A stretch of 64,000 nucleotides of DNA from Psychroserpens sp. Hel_I_66 (GTDB lineage Bacteria; Bacteroidota; Bacteroidia; Flavobacteriales; Flavobacteriaceae), in NCBI RefSeq assembly GCF_000799465.1, contig NZ_JUGU01000001.1, positions 310,001 to 374,000 of the forward strand, in the 5' to 3' direction. The notes under the pieces were generated by a model. The model made no database searches and was not told the DNA's origin. It worked only from the letters and a program-made list of their open reading frames with translations. A program made the position numbers and the translations under genes. Shown in pieces: positions 19,176-27,100 of this stretch (within the stretch, counting starts at the first letter, position 1; every line of letters begins with the position of its first letter).

Positions 19176-19388
19176 ATGATACAGGAAGGCACAAAAGTTA
19201 AATGGAAATGGGGAAAAGGGACAGCAACAGGAAAAGTCCAGGAAACCTACACAAAAAAAGTCACTAAAACCATCAAAGGAAACGAGGTCACCAGAAACGG
19301 AGAAGAAGGCGACAAAGCACTTTACATACAACAAGAAGATGGTGATTACGTTTTAAAATCTGAAAGTGAAGTAGAGCGCGCAGATTGA
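19176..19388 (+). CDS. DUF2945 (HVA1-type TUDOR-like) small protein
   Basis: 70 residues with no signal or membrane segment. It matches the DUF2945 / hypervirulence-associated TUDOR family: GTKVKWKWGKGTATGKVQE, a lysine/threonine-rich middle (TKKVTKTIKGNEVTRNG), and the DKALYIQQEDGDYVLK-SESEVE end. Such proteins are small single SH3/TUDOR-like barrels of unknown bacterial role. The start at 19176 leaves a full-length domain. A weak -7-like TATGTTTA lies 28-35 bp upstream. Confidence 0.85.
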   Translation: MIQEGTKVKWKWGKGTATGKVQETYTKKVTKTIKGNEVTRNGEEGDKALYIQQEDGDYVLKSESEVERAD

Positions 19389-19480
19389 ATGGCCAATTGT
19401 TTGTTAAGATTTAAAAATCAACTTATTTTCGTAGGAAGAAACTAGTTTTCCGTTTTCACGGAAATGAAAATAAATTTTCA

Positions 19481-20686
19481 ATGAAATTTGCCATTATCAA
19501 AGAACGCAAAAACCCACCAGATAGACGTGTGGTATTCTCACCCGAAAAACTGGCAGAGGCACAACTTCAATTTCCAGAAGCTCAATTTGTGGTTGAATCA
19601 TCAGACATTCGTGTGTTCTCTGACGATGCCTATCGTGAAAAAGGATTCACGGTAACAGATGATGTTTCAGATTGTGATGTAATGATTGGTGTTAAAGAAG
19701 TGCCTGTTGAGGCATTGCTTCCGAAGAAAAAATACTTTTTCTTTTCGCATACCATAAAAAAACAACCTTATAACAGAGAATTGCTTGTTGATATGCTAAA
19801 TAAGCAAATCGAGATGTACGATCATGAAACCATTGTCAAGCAAAGTGGAGCAAGATTGATAGGTTTTGGTCGATATGCTGGACTTGTTGGGGCTTACAAT
19901 GGGTTTAGGGCTCTGGGTTTGCGTGACGGATTATTCAAACTACCAAAAGTAGAAACGCTTGCAGATTTGAACGCTGTTAAGGCAGAATTAGATAAAATAA
20001 AACTACCAAACATAAAAATTTTACTTACAGGTACAGGCAAAGTAGCACTTGGCGCCAAAGAGATTTTAGATCATTTGGAGATTAAAGAAGTTAGTGATGC
20101 TTTGTACCTCACCTCTCAATTTACAGAACCGGTCTACGTCATGGCAGACGTTATGGAATACGCAAAACGAAAATATGGAAAAGTAGGTGACAAGTGGGAG
20201 TTTTATAAAGACCCAAGTGATTACGAAAGCAATTTTATGCCTTATGCCAAAGAAACCGACTATTTTATAGCTGGTCATTTTTACGGAAATAATGCACCCT
20301 ATCTATTCACAAGAGAGGATGCAAAACATCCAGATTTTAGAATAAATTTAGTGGCAGACATTTCATGTGATATTGACGGTCCTGTAGCGAGCACAATAAA
20401 ACCGTCAACCATTGCAGATCCTTTTTATGGTTACGATCCACTTACTGAAAAAGAAGTTGCTTTTGATGCTAAAGGTGCTATTACAGTTATGGCTGTAGAT
20501 AATTTACCGTGTGAATTGCCAAAAGATGCCAGTGAAGGGTTTGGAGATATGTTTTTAGAAAACGTCATCCCAGCATTTTTTAATGGCGATGCTCGCGGAA
20601 TTTTAAAACGAGCAAAAATCACAACTTCGGAAGGTAAGCTCACCGAGCGTTTTAAGTATTTGCAGGATTATGTGGATGGGGAATAA
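19481..20686 (+). CDS. Saccharopine dehydrogenase-like NAD(P)-dependent oxidoreductase (AlaDH/PNT fold)
   Basis: 401 residues. The N-terminal half (FAIIKERKNPPDRRVVFSP; VMIGVKEVP; YFFFSHTIKKQ) is the catalytic domain shared by alanine dehydrogenase, transhydrogenase and NAD-dependent lysine-forming saccharopine dehydrogenase. A Rossmann motif ILLTGTGKVALGAKEIL (about residues 178-194) follows, then NLVADISCDIDGPVAST and VMAVDNLPCELPKDAS, which are typical of the saccharopine type. The substrate is not certain: Bacteroidota carry this protein widely without a demonstrated saccharopine pathway. Its stop codon directly abuts the stop of the convergent lipoprotein gene. Confidence 0.82.
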   Translation: MKFAIIKERKNPPDRRVVFSPEKLAEAQLQFPEAQFVVESSDIRVFSDDAYREKGFTVTDDVSDCDVMIGVKEVPVEALLPKKKYFFFSHTIKKQPYNRELLVDMLNKQIEMYDHETIVKQSGARLIGFGRYAGLVGAYNGFRALGLRDGLFKLPKVETLADLNAVKAELDKIKLPNIKILLTGTGKVALGAKEILDHLEIKEVSDALYLTSQFTEPVYVMADVMEYAKRKYGKVGDKWEFYKDPSDYESNFMPYAKETDYFIAGHFYGNNAPYLFTREDAKHPDFRINLVADISCDIDGPVASTIKPSTIADPFYGYDPLTEKEVAFDAKGAITVMAVDNLPCELPKDASEGFGDMFLENVIPAFFNGDARGILKRAKITTSEGKLTERFKYLQDYVDGE

Positions 20687-21394
20687 TTAGTCAATAGGAA
20701 AATACTCCACAACCTCAAAATCAGCTTTATTAAGCTCTAAATAGAAATAGTGCATGGTGTCCTTTTTATTAAATTCACCATTATTATCGGTGTCTTCTAA
20801 AGTTTTGAAATAAAGCCTTTTATTTATAACCATTTCTTTCCATTGCACTAAATCTTGTAATTGTGGTGAAATTCTTTTAAAAATTGAGCCATCAATATCA
20901 CTAACGTAAATCGACTTTAAATCCTTTTGATCCAATTTTCCGTTGGCATTTGTATCTTTATCAATAACATCATAAACGTAAAAGCCATTTTTCGTATCTT
21001 CAAAAATCATAAAAAGAAAAGACATTTGATGTATCTTAATAACCTCATTTGTAAGTGGTTTTAAAACATCTGAATTTACTTTTTGAAACTTCACATTAGA
21101 TAAATCTCCTGCAATTTTATATCCATTAAAATTGGCAACACGATAATCTCCAGAATAATAATCCGCTCCACTAAAATATTCTGCTCGTGATTTCTGAATT
21201 TTATAATTACCAATTGGGTGAATGATATAGTTTGTGCTGTCGATATAGATTGGTAAATCTGCAATATCAACAGTATTATCTTCTTTTTTTACTGCGGAAG
21301 GTGTCATCTTAGTTTCAATGACTTTTCTGTTATCTCGTTTTTTACAAGCGTTCAACGAAAGAATAGCAATGAGTATTAAAATATAATGTTTCAT
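20687..21394 (-). CDS. Lipoprotein with two EF-hand/dockerin-type calcium loops
   Basis: 235 residues. Lipobox LNAC (Cys17), then a lysine-rich linker. Two 12-residue loops fit the calcium-binding consensus DxNxNGxxDxxD: DTNANGKLDQKD (147-158) and DTDNNGEFNKKD (201-212). The remainder is beta-rich with no enzyme motif I recognise. It is the last gene of the eight-gene minus-strand operon, 4 bp after the DUF1361 gene. A role as a calcium-dependent envelope protein is a guess from the loops. Confidence 0.7.
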   Translation of the reverse strand: MKHYILILIAILSLNACKKRDNRKVIETKMTPSAVKKEDNTVDIADLPIYIDSTNYIIHPIGNYKIQKSRAEYFSGADYYSGDYRVANFNGYKIAGDLSNVKFQKVNSDVLKPLTNEVIKIHQMSFLFMIFEDTKNGFYVYDVIDKDTNANGKLDQKDLKSIYVSDIDGSIFKRISPQLQDLVQWKEMVINKRLYFKTLEDTDNNGEFNKKDTMHYFYLELNKADFEVVEYFPID

Positions 21395-21398
21395 GGTG

Positions 21399-22055
21399 TT
21401 AATGTTTAGAATTAGAAAAAGCCTTCAGCATCCAATAAGAAATCGACAAAAAGCTCCCAAAAGTTAATGTAAAGACGCAAGCTTCAATATTTGGACTGAA
21501 AATAATCTCAAAAATATCTGCGAACAGTGCAAACGGATTATTAATAATCTCCCAAGAATTATAGCGCAAGAATCTTCCGAGGAAAATACCAAAAGCAGTC
21601 AGTCCAAAAATAGAAAGTAGCGTTGGAGTTATCAGTTTTGTGTTGATGTGTTGTTTTAAAAGTTTTTCCATATCTGATAATGAAAGGAAAAACAAAATAA
21701 GTCCGTTAAACGCAAATGAGGTAATGACAAGCACATCGAGCCACATCAAATGTTTCTCGCCATTGTGAAGGTGCAATAGATCTGTGACAATATAGGGTGC
21801 ATTTGGGAGGAACAATAGCCAAATCAAGAAGAAAAAAAGAAATGAAATCTTATGTGTTTTTACAGAACTCGTTAATCCTGTTGTGATTGCAAATGGGATG
21901 ATGGCCAGAAATAAATTCCATACTAAAAATAGCAGATAAAACGACTGGTGAAATTTCATTCTAATCATTAAGAGTACAATACTCAATGCCATTGAAACGG
22001 TTAGTAATGACAGGATTTTAAATCTATTAAAAAGGAGTGTCTTTATAGTTTCCAT
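21399..22055 (-). CDS. DUF1361 membrane protein
   Basis: 218 residues with six to seven predicted membrane helices. The family motif WLLFLPNAPYIVTDLLHL is present (about residues 79-96). DUF1361 proteins are uncharacterised inner-membrane proteins. It overlaps the preceding DUF2809 gene by 13 bp, so translation is coupled within the operon. Confidence 0.88.
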   Translation of the reverse strand: METIKTLLFNRFKILSLLTVSMALSIVLLMIRMKFHQSFYLLFLVWNLFLAIIPFAITTGLTSSVKTHKISFLFFFLIWLLFLPNAPYIVTDLLHLHNGEKHLMWLDVLVITSFAFNGLILFFLSLSDMEKLLKQHINTKLITPTLLSIFGLTAFGIFLGRFLRYNSWEIINNPFALFADIFEIIFSPNIEACVFTLTFGSFLSISYWMLKAFSNSKH

Positions 22056-22426
22056 AAGGTTTTGGTTTTAATATCTATTAAAAAAATGGTAAGGGTGCCC
22101 AAGCTATACGCTACAAGGTCTGAAACACTAAAAGTGCTTCCTGAAATAATGACTGCGAGATTATTATGTCTTAGGTTTAAATGGTCTAAAAGATTAAATA
22201 ATTGTAAAAATTCAATGCCAAAAGAGAATAGTAATACTGCTAATGCAACATATATGGGTTTCGCTTTTACAAAACTTCTAATGGCACAATACAACAACAT
22301 AGTGGCTAAATAATCACCAAAAGTGTGTCTTATAAATCCTTCGGTCAAAAATGCTGCGATGCAGATTTCCGTAGAAAAAAGTAATAGACTTGAGGCAAAA
22401 AAGGCTTTGTTGAATGCTATGGTCAT
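22043..22426 (-). CDS. DUF2809 membrane protein
   Basis: 127 residues, four predicted membrane helices. Family features: an N-terminal helix, then FIRHTFGDYLATMLLYCAIR, IEFLQLFNLLDHLNLRHN and a C-terminal GSTFSVSDLVAYSLGTL stretch. These are typical of DUF2809, a VanZ-like small membrane family. Function unknown. It overlaps its upstream SanA-like gene by 4 bp (ATGA type) and its downstream DUF1361 gene by 13 bp. Confidence 0.85.
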   Translation of the reverse strand: MTIAFNKAFFASSLLLFSTEICIAAFLTEGFIRHTFGDYLATMLLYCAIRSFVKAKPIYVALAVLLFSFGIEFLQLFNLLDHLNLRHNNLAVIISGSTFSVSDLVAYSLGTLTIFLIDIKTKTLWKL

Positions 22427-23070
22427 TTTATTTCTATTGGTTTTCCTAAAAATTTTGGCTTTACCTTAAAGAGCACGTCCAAAGATGCTTTGGCTCTCGC
22501 GAGATATTCTCTAAGCTGAACTTTTAAACCATAACGTCCAGGTACATCTTTTGCATTGAAAGCCACAGCTTTTACACCGTTGTATTTTGCCAAATAAATG
22601 GCTCGCTCGTTATGGAACTCTTGTGAGATAATCGTAATTGAGGTCTGCCCAAATATTTCTTTAGCTCTAATTACGGAATCAAGTGTTCTAAAACCTGCAT
22701 AATCCAAAAAGATCTTTTCCTCCGGAATGCCCTCTGCAATAAGGTCTTTTTTGAAAGTGGTAGGTTCATCGTAGCTTTTACTTCCGTTATCGCCACTTAT
22801 CAAAACAAACTCAATTTTATTGGCTTTATAAAGATCTACAGTTGCTTTAATACGATAACGGTAATAGAGGTTAACGTTTCCGTTAGTTAAAAACTTTGAA
22901 GTGCCTAAAAGCAATCCCACTTTGTTTTTAGGAATTTCTGTCACCGCATCATAGATGTTTTCTTTGGCCTGTTCTCTAATCCAATAATTGATTAATAAAA
23001 GTCCACAGACTAAAAGGATTCCCAACAATAGTAAAATGCGGAGTTTCTTGATGTATTTTTTTAATATCAT
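22423..23070 (-). CDS. SanA/YdcF-family (ElyC-like) envelope protein
   Basis: 215 residues: one N-terminal membrane anchor (about 9-30) and a periplasmic domain of the ElyC/SanA/YdcF family. Visible family pieces: VGLLLGTSKFLTNGNVNLYYRYRI, VLISGDNGSKSYDEP, LDYAGFRTLDSVIRAKEIFG, and ISQEFHNERAIYLAKYNG. SanA affects the outer-membrane permeability barrier in E. coli (vancomycin exclusion). It sits in the eight-gene operon with 4-bp overlaps on both sides, which ties the operon to the envelope. Confidence 0.9.
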   Translation of the reverse strand: MILKKYIKKLRILLLLGILLVCGLLLINYWIREQAKENIYDAVTEIPKNKVGLLLGTSKFLTNGNVNLYYRYRIKATVDLYKANKIEFVLISGDNGSKSYDEPTTFKKDLIAEGIPEEKIFLDYAGFRTLDSVIRAKEIFGQTSITIISQEFHNERAIYLAKYNGVKAVAFNAKDVPGRYGLKVQLREYLARAKASLDVLFKVKPKFLGKPIEIK

Positions 23071-23351
23071 ACTGTTTCTATTACAATTAGAAAATAAATG
23101 TAAGCAATTGGTGCATTTAAGGAGATAATCCCAATAGATTTTAAAATTGTTGACAGGTCATTTTTAAAAATTAATGATCCCAAAAAAACTAAAACGATGA
23201 CCAGGTTGATTGCTATTGAGAATAATACATAATAGAGTCCCATTATTGCAATTACAAACTCATTTCGAAAACAAAATTGTAGGATTAACAATACCGTACC
23301 TATTGAGAAAAAAATGAAAAATATGATTTTTGAAAATTTTAATTGATTCAT
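23067..23351 (-). CDS. Small three-helix membrane protein, unknown
   Basis: 94 residues, almost wholly hydrophobic with three predicted membrane helices (about 8-28, 33-62 and 70-93). I do not recognise a family. It overlaps the COQ4-like gene upstream and the SanA-like gene downstream by 4 bp each, so it is a true, translationally coupled member of the operon. Confidence 0.65.
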   Translation of the reverse strand: MNQLKFSKIIFFIFFSIGTVLLILQFCFRNEFVIAIMGLYYVLFSIAINLVIVLVFLGSLIFKNDLSTILKSIGIISLNAPIAYIYFLIVIETV

Positions 23352-23845
23352 TGTGTTTGCGGATTGAGATCTCTTATTGTTTTTTTGCTGAAAATCGCCT
23401 GCCTAAAATCTTCCATATTTATGATCAACAACTGCTTATAATCAAAATGGTGAAAGGGATTGGCGTTTTTGCCAATTTTGAAGGATCTATAATAATAACA
23501 GTAATAATCTGGCAGAATAATGATACCCAAAATCATCGCTCCATAGAGGTAAATGCTGCGTTTGCCATTACCAAAGCAAAGACATTGTAGAGCAATTTCA
23601 TCCTCTACTTTTGTGCCATAACCAGTAAGTGTGTGATAGGCATCGTGACGCTCGACCTTGGCGATGAGTTCAAAATTATTTAGCTCTAAAAATTCACCTA
23701 AATGCTTGCCAAAACTAGATTGTGGATAGGAGAGTAGCTCTGCTCTAGAAATTCCCCAGGCCTCATGGTTTTTGAAAAGTTTAGTATATACATTTTGAGA
23801 ATGTTCAAACAACCATTCTATCAGTTTTTTTCTTAATACGCTCAT
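23348..23845 (-). CDS. COQ4-like protein with intact HDxxH-x11-E metal motif
   Basis: 165 residues, soluble with a hydrophobic C-terminal half. Residues 67-83 read HDAYH followed by exactly 11 residues and Glu83, the zinc-binding motif of COQ4. Around it, FELIAKVERHDAYHTLTGYGT and EDEIALQCLCFGNGKRS also fit the family. In eukaryotes COQ4 is needed for ubiquinone synthesis; Flavobacteria normally make menaquinone, so another role is likely here. It overlaps both neighbours by 4 bp in the eight-gene operon. Confidence 0.72.
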   Translation of the reverse strand: MSVLRKKLIEWLFEHSQNVYTKLFKNHEAWGISRAELLSYPQSSFGKHLGEFLELNNFELIAKVERHDAYHTLTGYGTKVEDEIALQCLCFGNGKRSIYLYGAMILGIIILPDYYCYYYRSFKIGKNANPFHHFDYKQLLIINMEDFRQAIFSKKTIRDLNPQTQ

Positions 23846-24216
23846 TTGGTTTTTTCTTTAGCGAACCAAATCCAGGATTGGCTCGTGGTTATAAAAACAG
23901 ATGTAAAAAACGCAATGGCCATATTGTCAAAGTCTGATGTTGAAATTCCGAAGACACAAATACCAAAAACTACGATAGCATAATATGGAAAACAGGTTTT
24001 AAATACGTTTTGGTTATTAAAACCAGTGTTTTTTGCAGACCAGAAAAACGGACAAATAGTACCAATAATCACGATGAGAACACAAAGAAAAACCGGAATA
24101 TAAGATAGCATCACGTAAGGCAACACCTCGCTCTCATAATCTTTTGAGCCAATGATGACCCAAAATATCACGAAAGCCAAAACGCTCGATTTTGCTAGAT
24201 TACTTGGGAGATTCAT
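23842..24216 (-). CDS. Four-helix membrane protein, unknown
   Basis: About 124 residues, four predicted membrane helices, no recognised family. The longer reading from 24243 would overlap the DUF4173-like gene by 26 bp; the ATG at 24216, one base after that gene's stop, gives a tidier junction and is preferred. It overlaps the COQ4-like gene by 4 bp. Confidence 0.65.
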   Translation of the reverse strand: MNLPSNLAKSSVLAFVIFWVIIGSKDYESEVLPYVMLSYIPVFLCVLIVIIGTICPFFWSAKNTGFNNQNVFKTCFPYYAIVVFGICVFGISTSDFDNMAIAFFTSVFITTSQSWIWFAKEKTK

Positions 24217-24217
24217 A

Positions 24218-25615
24218 TTAGTAGGTATTATGGTTTTTATCAAATGTTAGTTTTTCAAAAGTGAGTTCCTGCCAGTTTTGGGATTCTAAATTTTTGATAT
24301 GTCTAGAATATTTAGTTATGATTCTATTTCTGTTATGCGTAGAGATTTCGACGTCATCTTTTTTATCATGAAGTAAAATAGCATTACGATCTGAAAGATC
24401 GATAAGGTATCCAATGTCATAAGAGCTGGCTTGGCTTAGGTTGTAATTGGTGATGATATTGTCCCAATTTACAGTGCTAAGAATGACTAAAGTAGCAAAT
24501 GCGATTTGCGTATTTTTTCTAAAAAGAAACACTAAGTTTTTAATGTTTAGCACTTTTAAAAGTGTTGTAATCAAACCAACAAGTGTTAAGAATATATAGA
24601 TATGAACACCAATTCTTTTATAGGTCAAGCCAAATGAAGTGATGTAATTCTGGTTTTTAATAGCAATTAAAACAATAAGCATGATGTTAAGGGCAATCCA
24701 AATAAAAGTAAGATGTTTAAGAATTCTATTTTCAGAATAAAAATTGAGATTTCCACGAAAGAAGTAGAGAATAATAGCGATTGCAATGAGAATTGAAGCG
24801 ATTAGGGTATTGATCCCGCTGTGAACAAGATCTGATAATTCTGAAGCTTTTGAAGTGTCCATCGTCATCAAAGACATGATATCTGTCACGATAAAAAACA
24901 CTAAAAGCACATTGAGCAAACCAAGTAATGTTGTGCCCAACTGTTTCTCTTTTTTTAACTTATCTTCGGAAAACGTCTCTGTTTTGAACAACTCGTTGCC
25001 AGTTTTTAAATCTAGAGTTGTTGCAGGTTCTACAACCATAGGCTTTGAAATATTACTGAAAAGGAAATAACCTAAAACGGTAAACAGAATCCATTGAAGG
25101 TTGATGAACTCAAAACTTATTTTTGAAACTAAATCATTAAATACCGGATTTCCATTTTTATAAAGCAAAACGAAAATAGTTATAAATACAAGCGGGATGG
25201 CGATGAGTTTTGTGAGATGGAGAGCGTCAATATTTGTTTTTTTATTGACGTTTTCTGTGTCATTATCAGTTTCAAAATTTCGTTGCAGCGTTCCAGCAAT
25301 TGAGGTGTAAATCCCATTGAGCCATTTGACATAAACAGATGTTTTATGTTCTGAAATAGAGCCAATCAATGAAAAGAACAAAGCGCAATTTGTAATTATC
25401 GATAATCCAGAATTATGTACAAATACCAAAACACCGCTTATGATATATGCAAAAGCCAGGAGAAGAGTCCGTTTTTTTAGAACTTTTTGACGAACACTTA
25501 TAATTAAAAAGGCAATAGTGATACTAGTAAATAGGAGCAGGTTCAATCCTACGTTTTGCTGAAAAAAAATAATACTAAATAATAGCGACGCGATGATGGT
25601 AGTGATTTGTTTCAT
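24218..25615 (-). CDS. DUF4173/DUF4153-like polytopic membrane protein
   Basis: 465 residues with about eleven predicted membrane helices, then a soluble C-terminal tail. Just after the last helix it has NYNLSQASSYDIGYLIDLSD, the NxxSx...D-x-x-YL-x-x-LS pattern typical of DUF4173/DUF4153 proteins. Function unknown; such genes often lie beside small winged-helix regulators in Flavobacteria, as here. It is the first gene of the eight-gene operon, and a 19-bp palindromic operator lies 17 bp before its ATG (25633-25651). Confidence 0.8.
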   Translation of the reverse strand: MKQITTIIASLLFSIIFFQQNVGLNLLLFTSITIAFLIISVRQKVLKKRTLLLAFAYIISGVLVFVHNSGLSIITNCALFFSLIGSISEHKTSVYVKWLNGIYTSIAGTLQRNFETDNDTENVNKKTNIDALHLTKLIAIPLVFITIFVLLYKNGNPVFNDLVSKISFEFINLQWILFTVLGYFLFSNISKPMVVEPATTLDLKTGNELFKTETFSEDKLKKEKQLGTTLLGLLNVLLVFFIVTDIMSLMTMDTSKASELSDLVHSGINTLIASILIAIAIILYFFRGNLNFYSENRILKHLTFIWIALNIMLIVLIAIKNQNYITSFGLTYKRIGVHIYIFLTLVGLITTLLKVLNIKNLVFLFRKNTQIAFATLVILSTVNWDNIITNYNLSQASSYDIGYLIDLSDRNAILLHDKKDDVEISTHNRNRIITKYSRHIKNLESQNWQELTFEKLTFDKNHNTY

Positions 25616-25632
25616 GGTTTATTTGTTTAAAG

Positions 25633-25651
25633 TACTTTGTATTTCAAAGTA
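25633..25651. promoter_or_regulatory. Palindromic operator, site A (eight-gene operon)
   Basis: TACTTTGTATTTCAAAGTA: perfect 7-bp arms TACTTTG/CAAAGTA around 5 bp. The same element recurs at 26451-26469 and 27721-27739. Here it is 17 bp from the ATG of the DUF4173-like gene. The upstream arm, read on the minus strand as TTACTTTG, is one base from the TAnnTTTG -7 box, so binding would probably block the promoter. The likely binder is the HTH_34 protein coded at 26498-26791. Confidence 0.8.
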
Positions 25652-25670
25652 AATGGTTAAAAAAATAGTT

Positions 25671-26435
25671 TTATTGAGTTACTGTGTTCATTGATTTTAT
25701 TTGAGCCTGGTATTCATTAGGTAAAACCATAGCTTTTAAAAAGCTGTCAAAGTAGATAGTCCTACTTAATTTATAAATTGAAATGAGAGGCTTTATTAAA
25801 GTGGTTTGACGTTTATTCAAAAGTTGATTTATAGATTTTGGTGTAAGCATAATCTGGGTTTCTATAAGTAAATTATAGCGCACAATACCTAAATGTTTTC
25901 GATATTGTTTGTAAAGATCTTTTGTGAAATCTCCGTTGTAATAATTAGTGTTTAGGTGCTTATTTCTAACCTTTTTAAATTGCTCATAGGTTTGCGGTAG
26001 ATCTTTTATGTTCATGCGTTTACCAACTTCAAGAAAGACTTCAAAAACTTCGTTACACTCCTTTATTTTAAGCGGACGTTCTAAAATTTCATAAGCTCTA
26101 ATGGAGTAATCTATGAGCATGAATAACACATCTTGATAAGCCCAATTAGGAATATCCTCTCCACGTTTTTCCTCTACAGCACCATGAATCTGGTTTATGC
26201 GATCAATTGCTTGATGTGCTTTTTCTTTTTCAGAAAATACAATATCTCTCGCATAAGCAACAGTAGAGAATAAGCGTCCTAAAGGATCATTTGGGATTTT
26301 TCCTGTAAAATACAACCAATCTACAGCCACGCTAAGCGCAAACTCTGCAGATGCTCCAGCAAATACCAAAAGAATGGTGTCGCTCTTTCCCCAGATCTCT
26401 CTTACAATAGAATTTTTTTCTACAAAATAGTCCAT
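25671..26435 (-). CDS. MpaB-like oxygenase (DUF2236 family)
   Basis: About 254 residues, soluble and helical. Matches the MpaB/latex-clearing-protein-like DUF2236 group: NSIVREIWGKSDTILLVFAGASAEFALSVA, then DPLGRLFSTVAYARDIVF and EKAHQAIDRINQIHGAV, where heme-binding and catalytic residues lie in known members. The substrate is unknown. An upstream in-frame ATG at 26465 lies inside the palindromic operator (26451-26469), so the second ATG at 26435 is chosen. Single-gene unit of the predicted regulon. Confidence 0.75.
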   Translation of the reverse strand: MDYFVEKNSIVREIWGKSDTILLVFAGASAEFALSVAVDWLYFTGKIPNDPLGRLFSTVAYARDIVFSEKEKAHQAIDRINQIHGAVEEKRGEDIPNWAYQDVLFMLIDYSIRAYEILERPLKIKECNEVFEVFLEVGKRMNIKDLPQTYEQFKKVRNKHLNTNYYNGDFTKDLYKQYRKHLGIVRYNLLIETQIMLTPKSINQLLNKRQTTLIKPLISIYKLSRTIYFDSFLKAMVLPNEYQAQIKSMNTVTQ

Positions 26436-26450
26436 GATATTATTAAGTTT

Positions 26451-26469
26451 TACTTTGAATTTCAAAGTA
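26451..26469. promoter_or_regulatory. Palindromic operator, site B (MpaB-like gene)
   Basis: TACTTTGAATTTCAAAGTA, same arms as sites A and C; differs from A at one central base. It is 15 bp before the chosen ATG (26435) of the MpaB-like gene and just after the stop-side end of the regulator gene. Confidence 0.8.
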
Positions 26470-26497
26470 GATTTCTAAATTTTTTTAATATTCGTTT

Positions 26498-26791
26498 TTA
26501 TTGTTTGTTGATTAATTTTTCTAGAGCTTCAATATGTTTTTTAAATTCTAATCGTCCTAGATTAGTGGTAGAGTAACGTGTGTTTGGCTTTCTGCCTATA
26601 AACTGTTTTTCTACTTTTATGTATTCTGCATTTTCCAAAGCTTTTGTATGACTTGCTAAATTTCCATCTGTGGCACCCAAGAGTTCTTTCAGCATATTAA
26701 AATCTGCATATTCATTGACCATTAAAATGGACATGATGCCCAGTCTAATACGGTGGTCAAATGCTTTGTTGATGTTATTAATTATGCTCAA
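26498..26791 (-). CDS. Winged-helix transcriptional regulator (HTH_34 / PF13601 type)
   Basis: 97 residues: only a winged helix-turn-helix. It fits HTH_34 closely: FDHRIRLGIMSILMVNEYADFNMLKELLGATDGNLASHTKALENAEYI (split here by reading positions 12-58) and wing KQFIGRKPNTRYSTTNLGRLEF. These small ArsR/PadR-like proteins act as dimers on palindromes and are mostly repressors. It is the third gene of the operon starting at 27713, which itself carries palindrome site C, so autoregulation is likely. It is the best candidate to bind all three TACTTTGnATTnCAAAGTA sites nearby. Confidence 0.88.
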   Translation of the reverse strand: MSIINNINKAFDHRIRLGIMSILMVNEYADFNMLKELLGATDGNLASHTKALENAEYIKVEKQFIGRKPNTRYSTTNLGRLEFKKHIEALEKLINKQ

Positions 26792-26803
26792 ATTTCAGTT
26801 AAT

Positions 26804-27100
26804 TTAAAAACCATTAGAGAAAAAGTTAGCTTGTAATTCTGCCCAGATCGCAATAATTAAAAAAATAGCGAAAATGACAAATAGAAATCTATGGAACCCT
26901 TTCTTGAAAAAAACAATTGATATTTCAATCGATACGATAATACCAATCAAAACTAAGGCTATTTTGAGAAAATCATTTAAATTCCAAATCAAATGATTTG
27001 ATACTTGAATGCTTATAAAAAAAATAGTCAATAAGGCTACAACCCAAAATGAATACGTTTTTAATCTTTTCTTCGGAAACATAATTTTATTTTGAGTCAT
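26804..27100 (-). CDS. Small membrane protein, unknown (regulator operon, gene 2)
   Basis: About 98 residues with three predicted membrane helices (SFWVVALLTIFFISIQVSN; IALVLIGIIVSIEISIVF; FLFVIFAIFLIIAIWAEL) and no recognised family. The ATG at 27100 (overlapping the end of the upstream gene) or 27082 (just after it) is more likely than the longer 27145 start. The regulator follows after 12 bp. It may sense or answer to the same signal as the regulator, but nothing in the sequence shows this directly. Confidence 0.6.
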   Translation of the reverse strand: MTQNKIMFPKKRLKTYSFWVVALLTIFFISIQVSNHLIWNLNDFLKIALVLIGIIVSIEISIVFFKKGFHRFLFVIFAIFLIIAIWAELQANFFSNGF

